From contig JAWXBM010000010.1 of assembly GCA_034440115.1 (NCBI GenBank), forward strand, positions 1 to 64,000: a stretch of 64,000 nt of DNA, written 5' to 3'. Below are positions 16,191 through 24,514 of this stretch, piece by piece. How positions within the stretch are numbered: the first letter of the stretch is position 1; every line of letters begins with the position of its first letter. The notes under the pieces were generated by a model. The model was given only the letters and a program-made list of their open reading frames with translations, had not been told where the DNA came from and made no database searches. The DNA is from JAWXBM01 sp034440115. Its GTDB lineage: Bacteria > Pseudomonadota > Gammaproteobacteria > Xanthomonadales > SZUA-36. The translations under genes and the position numbers were made by a program.

Positions 16191-18338
16191 ATGAGCAGCG
16201 TTCAAGCCGAGGCGATTGACATTGATTCACAAGACATTCCTCTACAGGAAGCATCCCTGGACATCTGGGATAAGAAGTATCGACTGAAGTCCAGAACCGG
16301 GGAGCATATCGACGCAACGATAGATGATACTTTCATCCGCGTCGCGCGCGCCCTGTCTGACGTAGAGCCAAGCGAAGAAAAGCGCGCACTCTGGAACGGA
16401 GAATTTCTCTGGGCCTTAAGGCGTGGTGCCATACCCGCTGGCCGGATCACCTCCAATGCCGGTGCGCAAGCTCACAAACCTGCCACATCCACCATCAATT
16501 GCACCGTGTCGGGAACCATTACCGATTCGATGAACGGCATTCTGGAAAAAGTGCATGAAGCCGGGCTGACCCTGAAAGCCGGTTGTGGCATCGGCTACGA
16601 ATTCTCCACTTTGCGCCCCAAGGGTGCTTACGTCTCCGGTGCGGGGGCTTATACCTCTGGTCCGCTGAGCTTCATGGACATCTACGACAAGATGTGTTTC
16701 ACCGTCTCTTCGGCTGGTGGCCGTCGTGGTGCGCAGATGGCCACCTTTGAAATCGGCCACCCTGACGTGATGGAGTTCATTCGCGCCAAGCGTGAAGATG
16801 GTCGCTTACGCCAGTTCAATTGTTCGCTGCTGATTACCGATGAATTTATTCATGCAGTGCAGAATAACGAAACCTGGTCGCTGACCTTTCCCGTAAATGA
16901 ACACGAAGCTCTGGAGCTGGACCTCGATAACCCGGACCAGGTGCTATGGCGTGAATGGCCACAAACGGAAGGCTATGTTAAGCGGGATGACGGGTTGGTT
17001 GCCTGCCGTATCTACAAAACCATTCCGGCAAAGCGGCTGTGGGACATGATCATGTCTTCCACTTACGATTTCGCCGAGCCTGGCTTCATCCTGGTTGATC
17101 GCATCAACGAGATGAACAACAACTGGTTCTGCGAAAACATTCGGGCCACCAACCCCTGCGGCGAGCAGCCTCTGCCGCCTTATGGAGCCTGTTTGCTGGG
17201 TTCGATCAACCTCACACGTTTTGTAGAGCGGCCTTTTACCAAAGAAGTCAAATTTAACTGGGAAGCTTATCGTAAAGTCGTGCGCATATTTACCCGCATG
17301 CTGGATAATGTAGTTGAAATCAATGGTTTGCCGCTTGGCAAGCAAAGAGATGAAATCCAGCGCAAGCGCCGGCATGGTATGGGCTTTCTGGGCCTTGGTT
17401 CTACCCTGAGCCTCATGGGCATGAGCTACGGCTCAGCAGAGTCGCTGGAGTTTACCGAACGCGTGTCGCGGGAAATGGCTCTGGCGGGTTGGGAAGAGGG
17501 CCTGGAATTAGCTCGCGAAAGAGGTGCTGCGCCCATTATGAACGAGATGTTTACCGTCAGCGGTGACATGCTGCGCCTTCGTCCGGAAATGCTCGATGAT
17601 GGTTATCAGGTCGGCGACCAGATTCCGGGCCGTTTGTTGCATGCGCGTTATAGCCGTTACATGCAAAGAGTGGCCGAGTATGCCCCTGATTTGGTCAAGG
17701 CACTTGCAGAAGAAGGTGCGCGCTTTACCCACCACTCGTCTATTGCACCAACTGGTACGATTTCCTTGTCATTGGGTAATAATGTTTCCAACGGCATCGA
17801 GCCGAGCTTCGCACATCATTACAGCCGAAATGTGATTCGCGAAGGGCGCAAGACCAAAGAAAAAGTCGAGGTTTTCAGCTATGAGTTGCTGGCTTACCGT
17901 CATTTGGTCAATCCCCGGGCTATGCCTTATGCCTCCGAGGAAAGCTGCAAGCTGCCAGATTATTTTCGGACGGCGGAAGATATTTCGCCCAAGCAACATG
18001 TGGATATCCAGGCAGCGGCCCAGAAGTGGATCGATTCTTCCATTTCCAAGACAGCCAACGTGCCCACCGATTTTCCTTTTGATGAATTCAAGGATATCTA
18101 TCTGTATGCACATAGCAGCGGCCTGAAAGGCTGCACGACATTCCGCTTCAACCCGGAAGCATTTCAGGGTGTGCTGGTGCAGGAACGCGATCTGGAAAAT
18201 ACCACCTACCGTTTTGTGTTGGATGATGGTCAGGTGGTTGAACTGAAAGGCAACGAAGAAATCGAGTACGACGGCGAAACCCATAATGCCGCCAACCTTT
18301 TTGACGCGCTCAAGGAAGGCTATTACGGCAAGTTTTGA
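16191..18338 (+). CDS. nrdJa: Class II (B12-dependent) ribonucleotide reductase, catalytic part NrdJa
   Basis: A 715-residue oxygen-independent ribonucleotide reductase that uses adenosylcobalamin to make deoxyribonucleotides. It has the first redox Cys104 (STINCTVSG), the thiyl Cys323 in NPCGEQPLPPYGACLLGSINL (N, C and E of the radical triad), and GLKGCTTFRFNPEAF near the C terminus. It ends without the C-terminal redox Cys tail; that part is the separate downstream gene nrdJb, as in Pseudomonas. A GTG directly precedes the ATG at 16191; the Shine-Dalgarno is weak. No nrdA/nrdB or nrdD is seen in this window. A NrdR-like box precedes it. Confidence 0.93.
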   Translation: MSSVQAEAIDIDSQDIPLQEASLDIWDKKYRLKSRTGEHIDATIDDTFIRVARALSDVEPSEEKRALWNGEFLWALRRGAIPAGRITSNAGAQAHKPATSTINCTVSGTITDSMNGILEKVHEAGLTLKAGCGIGYEFSTLRPKGAYVSGAGAYTSGPLSFMDIYDKMCFTVSSAGGRRGAQMATFEIGHPDVMEFIRAKREDGRLRQFNCSLLITDEFIHAVQNNETWSLTFPVNEHEALELDLDNPDQVLWREWPQTEGYVKRDDGLVACRIYKTIPAKRLWDMIMSSTYDFAEPGFILVDRINEMNNNWFCENIRATNPCGEQPLPPYGACLLGSINLTRFVERPFTKEVKFNWEAYRKVVRIFTRMLDNVVEINGLPLGKQRDEIQRKRRHGMGFLGLGSTLSLMGMSYGSAESLEFTERVSREMALAGWEEGLELARERGAAPIMNEMFTVSGDMLRLRPEMLDDGYQVGDQIPGRLLHARYSRYMQRVAEYAPDLVKALAEEGARFTHHSSIAPTGTISLSLGNNVSNGIEPSFAHHYSRNVIREGRKTKEKVEVFSYELLAYRHLVNPRAMPYASEESCKLPDYFRTAEDISPKQHVDIQAAAQKWIDSSISKTANVPTDFPFDEFKDIYLYAHSSGLKGCTTFRFNPEAFQGVLVQERDLENTTYRFVLDDGQVVELKGNEEIEYDGETHNAANLFDALKEGYYGKF

Positions 18339-18370
18339 GTGCATGGCCTGAAAAGGCAGACGAACAACGG

Positions 18371-18499
18371 AGGTGTACCGAAGTACATGGAAGTGCACCT
18401 AGTAAAATAAAAATAAACTACCAGGGATAAAGAGACGGCCAGGGATGTTTTGGGAACCGTCAATCTAAATGGAGGTGTATCGTACAAGGACGTACACCT
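18371..18499. repeat. Paired palindromic element with AGGTGTAC ends
   Basis: AGGTGTAC (18371-18378) and GTACACCT (18492-18499) are perfect inverted repeats 129 bases apart. Each end also forms its own hairpin: AGGTGTAC with GTGCACCT (18393-18400), and AGGTGTATCGT with ACGTACACCT. The two-palindrome layout resembles a BIME/REP- or MITE-type element. No transposase is present. Confidence 0.45.
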
Positions 18500-18504
18500 T
18501 TTTT
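18473..18504 (+). terminator. Intrinsic terminator after nrdJa
   Basis: AGGTGTA-(T)-CGT pairs with ACG-TACACCT around loop ACAAGG and runs into six T residues (18499-18504). It sits 135 bases after nrdJa and before nrdJb, so nrdJb may need its own promoter or read-through. Confidence 0.65.
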
Positions 18505-18796
18505 CGGTCAGAACCCAAAACTCAGACTTGAACTGAGAAAGGCCGAACAGATACACAGGCTTATGCCTGGCCAGAGCTTGAGGCTCAGTCAGGACTGGCC
18601 GGAGAGGATTGGGGAGCGCCGTTGAATCGCCACCAACACGGAAGTAGTGGCGAGTCTTTACACTACGCTAACCGAATAAAACTAAAACAGAAAGCCAGGC
18701 CCGGCTCAATATAACTGGTCCCGCATGCAATTGTTGCAACAGTTCGCTGTAGAATGAAGTAAGAGCAATAAAAACCACCGCGCAGGTTTATAGAAT

Positions 18797-19522
18797 ATGA
18801 GCATCAGAATAGATCGTAAAATCGTCGGCTACGAAGTCGTCAGGAAAGAAGAGGAAGAAGCAGCCCGCGTTGCTGCCTTGGCTGCCAAAGAAGAAAGGCA
18901 GAAATCCAAGATCATTCGCATGACCGAGCAAGTAGCGCGGCCTGAAGGCATGGAAGCGCTGGAAGGCTCGACTTACAAAATCAAGACACCGTTAATCGAT
19001 CACGCCATGTACGTAACGATTAACGACATCGTACTCAATGCCGGCACTGAGCATGAACAACGACGCCCGTTTGAAATTTTCATTAACTCCAAGAACATGG
19101 ATCACTTCCAGTGGATCGTGGCATTGACCCGCCTGATGTCTGCTGTATTCCGCAAGGGCGGCGACGTAACCTTCCTGGCTGAAGAGTTGCAAGCGGTATT
19201 TGACCCCAAGGGTGGTTATTTCAAACCTGGCGGCAAGTTCATGCCGTCCATCATTGCCGAAATCGGTGCTGTCATAGAGCATCATTTACAGAAAATCGGC
19301 TTGATGGAAAAAGAAGAGTTATCGGAACAACAACTGCTTATTCTGAACCAGAAGAGAGCAGAAGCTGAAGCAGCCCATGACAGCAGGCAGGCTGCTGCGA
19401 ACGAAGAAAGCGGCAGTTACCCGGCATCCGCGACCTTGTGCAACAAGTGTAATACCAAGGCGGTTGTCAGCATGGATAATTGCGCCACCTGCCTTTCCTG
19501 CGGATATTCCAAGTGCGGTTAA
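18797..19522 (+). CDS. nrdJb: Class II ribonucleotide reductase, C-terminal subunit NrdJb
   Basis: A 241-residue protein matching Pseudomonas NrdJb: MSIRIDRKIVGYEVV at the start, then STYKIKTPL, YVTINDIVLN, RPFEIFINSKNMDHFQWI and FRKGGDVTFLAEEL. The end has a cysteine cluster CNKC-CATCLSCGYSKCG that supplies the zinc-like knuckle and the redox thiols that re-reduce the NrdJa active site. It is required for NrdJa activity in organisms with split nrdJ. A charged coiled stretch of Glu/Ala/Lys is near the N terminus. It is separated from nrdJa by 458 bases with a terminator, so its expression route is an open question. Confidence 0.92.
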   Translation: MSIRIDRKIVGYEVVRKEEEEAARVAALAAKEERQKSKIIRMTEQVARPEGMEALEGSTYKIKTPLIDHAMYVTINDIVLNAGTEHEQRRPFEIFINSKNMDHFQWIVALTRLMSAVFRKGGDVTFLAEELQAVFDPKGGYFKPGGKFMPSIIAEIGAVIEHHLQKIGLMEKEELSEQQLLILNQKRAEAEAAHDSRQAAANEESGSYPASATLCNKCNTKAVVSMDNCATCLSCGYSKCG

Positions 19523-19696
19523 GGCCGCACTAATCGGTAGCAGTCCCGTGCTCTGATATTGCTCGAAAGGTTGTGGGCCTTCAGCCTTTTTGCATTTCCC
19601 CAGTTCATCGTCAAGCTTTAAATCAGGCTTGGCTTCTGCCAAGTTTGATCCGTTATGGATCACCCCACATTTTTTCTCTCGTCAGAACTCCACAAG

Positions 19697-21109
19697 TCAG
19701 GGTTTGCTCAAGGTGGTCAACACGCGATACCAGAATTCGGTGCCAGCATGAAACTCGGCAATGCCAATTTTTTCATCCAGCCCGTGAGCACGAATATCGG
19801 ATGAGCGCATAAACCAGCCTGCCACACCAAATACCGGAATGCCGGCATTGCGCATGAACAGGCCATCGGTGGCACCGGTAGACATTTCCGGAATCACCGG
19901 AATACCTGGCCAGCTTTCATCCACCAGACGTTCCAGGGTTTCCTGTAAAGCGGCTGGCATCACCGAGGCCGGACTGGGCTTGGCATCATAAACCGAAGTG
20001 AACTGGATAGCGGGGTCATTGACCAATTCTTCCAGTTTGGCACGCACATTCGCCGGTTCGATACCCGGAACGATTCTGCAGTTGATGGTTGCTGTCGCCA
20101 CGCGTGGCAATGCATTTTCCGCATGCCCACCGGTCAGTTCGGTAGGCACACAAGTGGTGCGCATGATGGCGTTGATATAAGGATCCTGCGCCAGTCGTTC
20201 AGCGGCTGCCGTGGAATAATTCCCTGTTCCCATTTCAGCCATATCGGCTGCTGTCTGTCCACTTTCCAGCGTGGCTGAGCGGGCAAACATCAAACGAGTG
20301 TTGTCCGAAATGCGCACCGGGAATTGATATTCACCAATGCGCACCAGCGCCTGTGCCAGTTGGATTATGGCGTTTTCCGGGCGCGGTATGGAACTATGTC
20401 CACCGGGGTTGTTGCTGGTCAGCAGATAGGTTTGATAAACCTTTTCACTGGTCTGAACATTGAAAGCGCGTGGCTTGAAATCCTTGTCATACTCGCCGCC
20501 GCCAGCATCGGTATTGAGGGCGAATTCCGCATTGATCAACTCTCTGCCCTCAGTAGCCAGCCAGTCAGCCACGCGGCCTGCAGTTTCTTCATCACCTGTC
20601 AGCATCATGATCAGGTCGCGATTGGGCACGAATTTCTCCTGCTGCAAGCGCATGAAGTTGGCCACCAAATGAGCCACACCGGCTTTGTTGTCCTGGGTGC
20701 CGCGACCAAAGTAGTAGCCATCTTTCTTGCCAAAAGTGAAGGGCGGAAATGCCCAGGCGTCCGGGCTGGCGGTGACAACATCAATATGCGCCATGGTTAA
20801 CAGCGGTTGTTGCTCCTGTATGCCACGCATTCTGGCCACTAGTCCATAGAGGTCCGGCTCGGGATTGACGATGACCACGTCAGACTCAGGTATTCCAGCC
20901 CCCAGTAGGCGCTCAGCCATGGCCTCCAACGCGGCACGAGTCTGTTCCGGGTGTTCTTCAGTGCTTTCAAACTCAATCAGCTGCCGCAGGATGTCCTCGG
21001 TCAGTTGTTGTTGTGCACTCAGGACCAACTCATCGGCCTGAATAGCGCTGCTCAGCGTCAAGCTCAGACTGGTTGCAATGACCAAGGGGAATTTATTAAA
21101 AATGTTCAT
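19697..21109 (-). CDS. Exported M20 family metallopeptidase
   Basis: A 470-residue secreted zinc hydrolase of the M20/M25/M40 group with a Sec signal peptide (FPLVIATSLSLTLSSAIQA). It keeps the di-metal motifs MAHIDVV (H and D), YFGRGTQDNKAG, TGDEETAG with the catalytic Glu pair, and a lid/dimerisation domain (NNPGGHSSIPRPENAI). Such periplasmic enzymes cleave dipeptides or N-acylated amino acids. The C-terminal SSDIRAHGLDEKIG motif carries the last metal His. It is 66 bases downstream of a second exported M20 gene on the same strand, probably one operon. The substrate is unknown. Confidence 0.9.
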   Translation of the reverse strand: MNIFNKFPLVIATSLSLTLSSAIQADELVLSAQQQLTEDILRQLIEFESTEEHPEQTRAALEAMAERLLGAGIPESDVVIVNPEPDLYGLVARMRGIQEQQPLLTMAHIDVVTASPDAWAFPPFTFGKKDGYYFGRGTQDNKAGVAHLVANFMRLQQEKFVPNRDLIMMLTGDEETAGRVADWLATEGRELINAEFALNTDAGGGEYDKDFKPRAFNVQTSEKVYQTYLLTSNNPGGHSSIPRPENAIIQLAQALVRIGEYQFPVRISDNTRLMFARSATLESGQTAADMAEMGTGNYSTAAAERLAQDPYINAIMRTTCVPTELTGGHAENALPRVATATINCRIVPGIEPANVRAKLEELVNDPAIQFTSVYDAKPSPASVMPAALQETLERLVDESWPGIPVIPEMSTGATDGLFMRNAGIPVFGVAGWFMRSSDIRAHGLDEKIGIAEFHAGTEFWYRVLTTLSKP

Positions 21110-21175
21110 AAAGACTGCTCCTGCCGGTTTACTTGGAATTAGAAGGTATTTGGATGCGGTATGAATTCTGGCAAA

Positions 21176-22504
21176 TCATTCACTACTGTGGTTCTGCAGA
21201 TAAGACCAGGCCAGGGCAGTCATCACCTCTACGCCCACATCCAGGCCCGATTCGTCGATAAAGAAATCCGGCGTGTGATGTGCGGCAACCTCAGCCAACG
21301 GTTTACCCACGGGCTTACCGCCCAGTGAAATCATAAATCCTGGAACTTCGCGGGCAAAAAAGGAAAAGTCTTCGGCGCCGGTAATGGGTTTGAGTAAATC
21401 CACCTGATCTTCACCGGCTACTTGCAACAGCACAGGCAGAGATTCTTCAGCCAGCTCAGCATCGTTAACGGTTACCGGGTAGGAGGTAGAAAAGGGAATC
21501 TGCACATCCACCCGAGCGCCCATGGAGGTGGCCACGCCGTCGGCAATGGTCCGAATGCGCTGGTGTATCTCGCCTCGCATGTCTTCATCCAGCGCACGTA
21601 TGGTGCCGATCATTTCAACAGTTTCCGGAATGATGTTGGAGCGGACTCCGCCATGAATGCTGCCTACCGTTACGATGGCAGGCTGTTCGGTGATATTCAG
21701 GTTGCGGCTGACAATGGTTTGTAATGAATTGATGATCTGTGCTGCAACCACCACGCTGTCTACTCCCATCCACGGCGATGCCCCATGAGCCTGCTTGCCA
21801 TGTACCGTAATCTTGAAATCGTCCACGCTGGCATATCGAGGGCCAACGGCATAACCCACCCGACCTGCGTCATGCAGGGCGCTGATGTGTAGGGCAAATG
21901 CTGCATCAACCGGCGGATTATCCAGTACGTTTTCCGCAATCATCAATTCAGCACCACCTTCTTCACCCAAGGGGGCACCTTCTTCTGCGGGTTGAAATAC
22001 AAACTTCACCGTGCCTGGCATTTCCTTACGCATGGTTGCCAAAATCTTTGCCGTAGCCATCAGTATGGCCACGTGGGTATCATGACCACAGGCATGCATC
22101 ACTGGCACCTCCTGCCCATTGTATTCACCCTTGGCAACGGACTTGAATGGCAAATCACCGCGTTCTTCTACCGGCAGCCCATCCATATCCGCTCTGAGCA
22201 AAACCACCGGGCCAGGTTTGCCGCCACGCAATATTCCCACCACGCCGGTATGTGCGATTCCGGTTGATACTTCCATGCCCAGTGATTGCGGATATTCAGC
22301 TACGATTTTGGCGGTGCGGAATTCACGGTTGGATAATTCCGGGTTCTGGTGGAAATCACGCCGCCAGGCAATCAATTGGGGATTCAGTTCCTGGCTCATA
22401 CTCCTGATGCTTTCCAGTGGCAGCGGGTCGGCCATCAGATTGGCTGATAGCAGCATCAGGAAGCAGGTCAATGTACTGGACTGGGTTTTGGTCAAAAATT
22501 TCAC
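21176..22504 (-). CDS. Exported M20D amidohydrolase (hippurate/N-acyl amino acid hydrolase type)
   Basis: A 442-residue amidohydrolase with a signal peptide (TLTCFLMLLSANLMA). It shows the M20D motifs WRRDFHQNPELS, VLLRADMDGLPVEE, MHACGHDTHVA, FQPAEEG, and TGAEDFSFFA, plus the dimerisation region. Members hydrolyse N-acyl or N-aroyl amino acids. The start is a GTG at 22504. Pairing with the second exported M20 peptidase suggests periplasmic scavenging of modified peptides. Confidence 0.9.
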   Translation of the reverse strand: MKFLTKTQSSTLTCFLMLLSANLMADPLPLESIRSMSQELNPQLIAWRRDFHQNPELSNREFRTAKIVAEYPQSLGMEVSTGIAHTGVVGILRGGKPGPVVLLRADMDGLPVEERGDLPFKSVAKGEYNGQEVPVMHACGHDTHVAILMATAKILATMRKEMPGTVKFVFQPAEEGAPLGEEGGAELMIAENVLDNPPVDAAFALHISALHDAGRVGYAVGPRYASVDDFKITVHGKQAHGASPWMGVDSVVVAAQIINSLQTIVSRNLNITEQPAIVTVGSIHGGVRSNIIPETVEMIGTIRALDEDMRGEIHQRIRTIADGVATSMGARVDVQIPFSTSYPVTVNDAELAEESLPVLLQVAGEDQVDLLKPITGAEDFSFFAREVPGFMISLGGKPVGKPLAEVAAHHTPDFFIDESGLDVGVEVMTALAWSYLQNHSSE

Positions 22505-22655
22505 AATTCACTCCGGGCTGAACATAAGATTGTATTCTGGTCTGGACTCTGGGCTTGTTCACATTTTGATGAACGGGCAGCAAAGAGTGCAGTAAAGCAG
22601 CACAATTGGCAAATGCCAGACTACTCTCCCAAACCAAAACCTTCGGAGCCGGACA

Positions 22656-23999
22656 TTGTCATTGATTTCTGAATTGATCCTGAAAAAGCGCGATGGGCGG
22701 GAACTTAACGGGCAGGATATTTCCCGGTTGATTGCTGGCATAACCAGTGGGCAGGTGACGGATGCCCAAATTGCGGCGTTCTCGATGGCCGTGTGGTTTC
22801 GTGATATGTCTGCCACTGAGCTGCGGGCGATAACCGAAGCCATGCGCGACAGTGGTACGGTGTTGCGCTGGGATAATCTCGATGGTCCGGTAGTCGACAA
22901 GCATTCTACCGGTGGGGTGGGTGATCTCGTCAGCCTGGTGCTGGCACCTCTGGTGGCAGCTTGTGGTGCGTTTGTGCCGATGATCTCAGGCCGGGGCCTG
23001 GGGCACACCGGCGGCACCTTGGACAAACTTGAAAGTATACCGGGCTTCAATACAGCGCCGAGCGAAGCTGAATTTCAACGCCTGGTGCGTACCAATGGTT
23101 TGTCCATCATCGGCCAAACTGACCAACTCGCACCGGCAGATCGTCGTATTTACGCTGTGCGGGATGTGACCGCGACTGTGGCATCGATGCCTTTGATTGT
23201 GTCTTCGATACTTTCCAAGAAGTTGGCTGAAGGACTTGATGCCCTGGTGATGGATATCAAAGTAGGCAGCGGCGCGTTTATGGAAACGGTCGAAGATGCC
23301 CGCAGGCTGGCTACCCGTTTATGTCGTACCGCTAATGATGCAGGTTTGGCCTGTCATGCCTTTCTGACCGATATGTCGCAACCCATGTCTTTTTCGGCCG
23401 GTAATGCACTGGAAATGCGCGAAGCCTGTGCCTACCTAACCGGCCAGTTACGTCATCCGCGACTGCATGCCGTGGTTATGGCTATTGCCAGTGAAATGCT
23501 CACCCTGTCAGGCTTGTCTGATTCGAATACAGCCGCCACAGCGATTCTGCAGCAGGCTCTGGACGATGGCTCTGCTGCAGAGAAATTTGCCCGCATGGTG
23601 GCAGACCAGGACGGTCCCGTTGACCTGTTGCAACGAACGAATGATTATCTGTCGGTGGCCACTTATTCACGCCCATTGCTGATGCAGCAATCCGGCTGGA
23701 TCAACTCCATGCATATGACACGCATCGGTTTGGCTGTGGTTCGATTGGGTGGCGGCCGGTTCCGCGCCGAAGACAGTATCGATCATTCCGTTGGCTTGTC
23801 GGAATTACGCTCCACAGGTGATTTTTTGGAGAAAGGTGAAGAGATACTTATGATCCATGCCCGTAATGAATCGGACTGGTCACAAGCCGAAGCGCAGTGC
23901 GGCAGCGCGATTGAGATCACTGAGCAGCAGCCCGCTTTAGAAGCAAAAGAAATTGTTTTGGAACGAATAGAGAGCCGAATGGAGAATAACAATGAGTAA
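22656..23999 (+). CDS. deoA: Thymidine phosphorylase
   Basis: A 447-residue enzyme that phosphorolyses thymidine to thymine and 2-deoxyribose-1-phosphate. Family motifs include VVDKHSTGGVGD (phosphate binding), PMISGRGLGHTGGTLDKLESIPG and MDIKVGSGAFM. The start appears to be a TTG at 22656, with GGAG eight bases upstream and an N terminus SLISELILKKRDG typical of DeoA. Eight bases of its 3' end overlap cdd, so pyrimidine deoxynucleoside salvage is a two-gene unit. Confidence 0.95.
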   Translation: MSLISELILKKRDGRELNGQDISRLIAGITSGQVTDAQIAAFSMAVWFRDMSATELRAITEAMRDSGTVLRWDNLDGPVVDKHSTGGVGDLVSLVLAPLVAACGAFVPMISGRGLGHTGGTLDKLESIPGFNTAPSEAEFQRLVRTNGLSIIGQTDQLAPADRRIYAVRDVTATVASMPLIVSSILSKKLAEGLDALVMDIKVGSGAFMETVEDARRLATRLCRTANDAGLACHAFLTDMSQPMSFSAGNALEMREACAYLTGQLRHPRLHAVVMAIASEMLTLSGLSDSNTAATAILQQALDDGSAAEKFARMVADQDGPVDLLQRTNDYLSVATYSRPLLMQQSGWINSMHMTRIGLAVVRLGGGRFRAEDSIDHSVGLSELRSTGDFLEKGEEILMIHARNESDWSQAEAQCGSAIEITEQQPALEAKEIVLERIESRMENNNE

Positions 24000-24411
24000 G
24001 ACCGATCAAGACAGGCTTTTGCAATCGGCCCGTTTGGCCAGCGCTGGCGCGTACTCGCCGTACAGCAAGTTTCGCGTGGGATCCGCAGTTCTCGATGCGG
24101 CTGGCAATATTCATGCAGGCTGCAATGTCGAGAATGCATCGTATGGGCTGACTTCCTGTGCAGAACGTAATGCTCTGGCCGCCGCCATGGCTGCAGGCCA
24201 GCATGAATTGAGTGCCATTCTGATTTACGTGCCCGGTAAACGATTGTTTGAGCCTTGCGGGGCCTGCCGGCAAGTCATGTTTGAGCTGATGCCAGGCACA
24301 GCGCCGGTCTGGTCTGTCAGTGATATCGATAGGCGTTGCTGGACGGTTGCTGACTTGTTGCCAGAGCCTTTTGAACCACGCTTGGACCCGACTTTAACGG
24401 GTGTATCATGA
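23992..24411 (+). CDS. cdd: Cytidine deaminase
   Basis: A 139-residue homotetrameric-type cytidine deaminase converting (deoxy)cytidine to (deoxy)uridine. The zinc ligands are C56 (SCAERNA), C89 and C92 (PCGACRQ), and the catalytic Glu is E58. NVENASYG binds the sugar. The gene overlaps the end of deoA by eight bases, indicating coupled translation, and the two products act in one salvage route. Confidence 0.95.
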   Translation: MSKTDQDRLLQSARLASAGAYSPYSKFRVGSAVLDAAGNIHAGCNVENASYGLTSCAERNALAAAMAAGQHELSAILIYVPGKRLFEPCGACRQVMFELMPGTAPVWSVSDIDRRCWTVADLLPEPFEPRLDPTLTGVS

Positions 24412-24514
24412 AAAGCTGATGAATCTTCACGTTTTCTTCATAATTGGTTTTCATTTTGCCGAGAGGATGTAGACAGACAGGATTTATCAATTGATTCCTT
24501 TCCGGGGGTACACT

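Larger units (their letters stand above)
18339..18796. other. Hairpin-rich 458-base spacer between nrdJa and nrdJb
   Basis: No credible gene is present. The first part has paired AGGTGTAC/GTACACCT palindromes ending in an intrinsic terminator (18473-18504). The rest has further stems: CTCAG-N7-CTGAG near 18521, CAGGC-TTAT-GCCTG near 18556, GGCCAG...CTGGCC enclosing GAGC-TTGA-GCTC-like pairing (about 18568-18599), and TCGCCAC-N13-GTGGCGA (about 18627-18653). The known Pseudomonas nrdJa-nrdJb pair is nearly contiguous, so this spacer is unusual. It could be an interspersed repeat insertion plus a structured RNA or leader of nrdJb. Confidence 0.6.

Noticed and set aside
18339..18556. Small minus-strand frame in the nrdJ spacer
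   Set aside because: It overlaps the palindromic element and the end of nrdJa and has no protein-like features.
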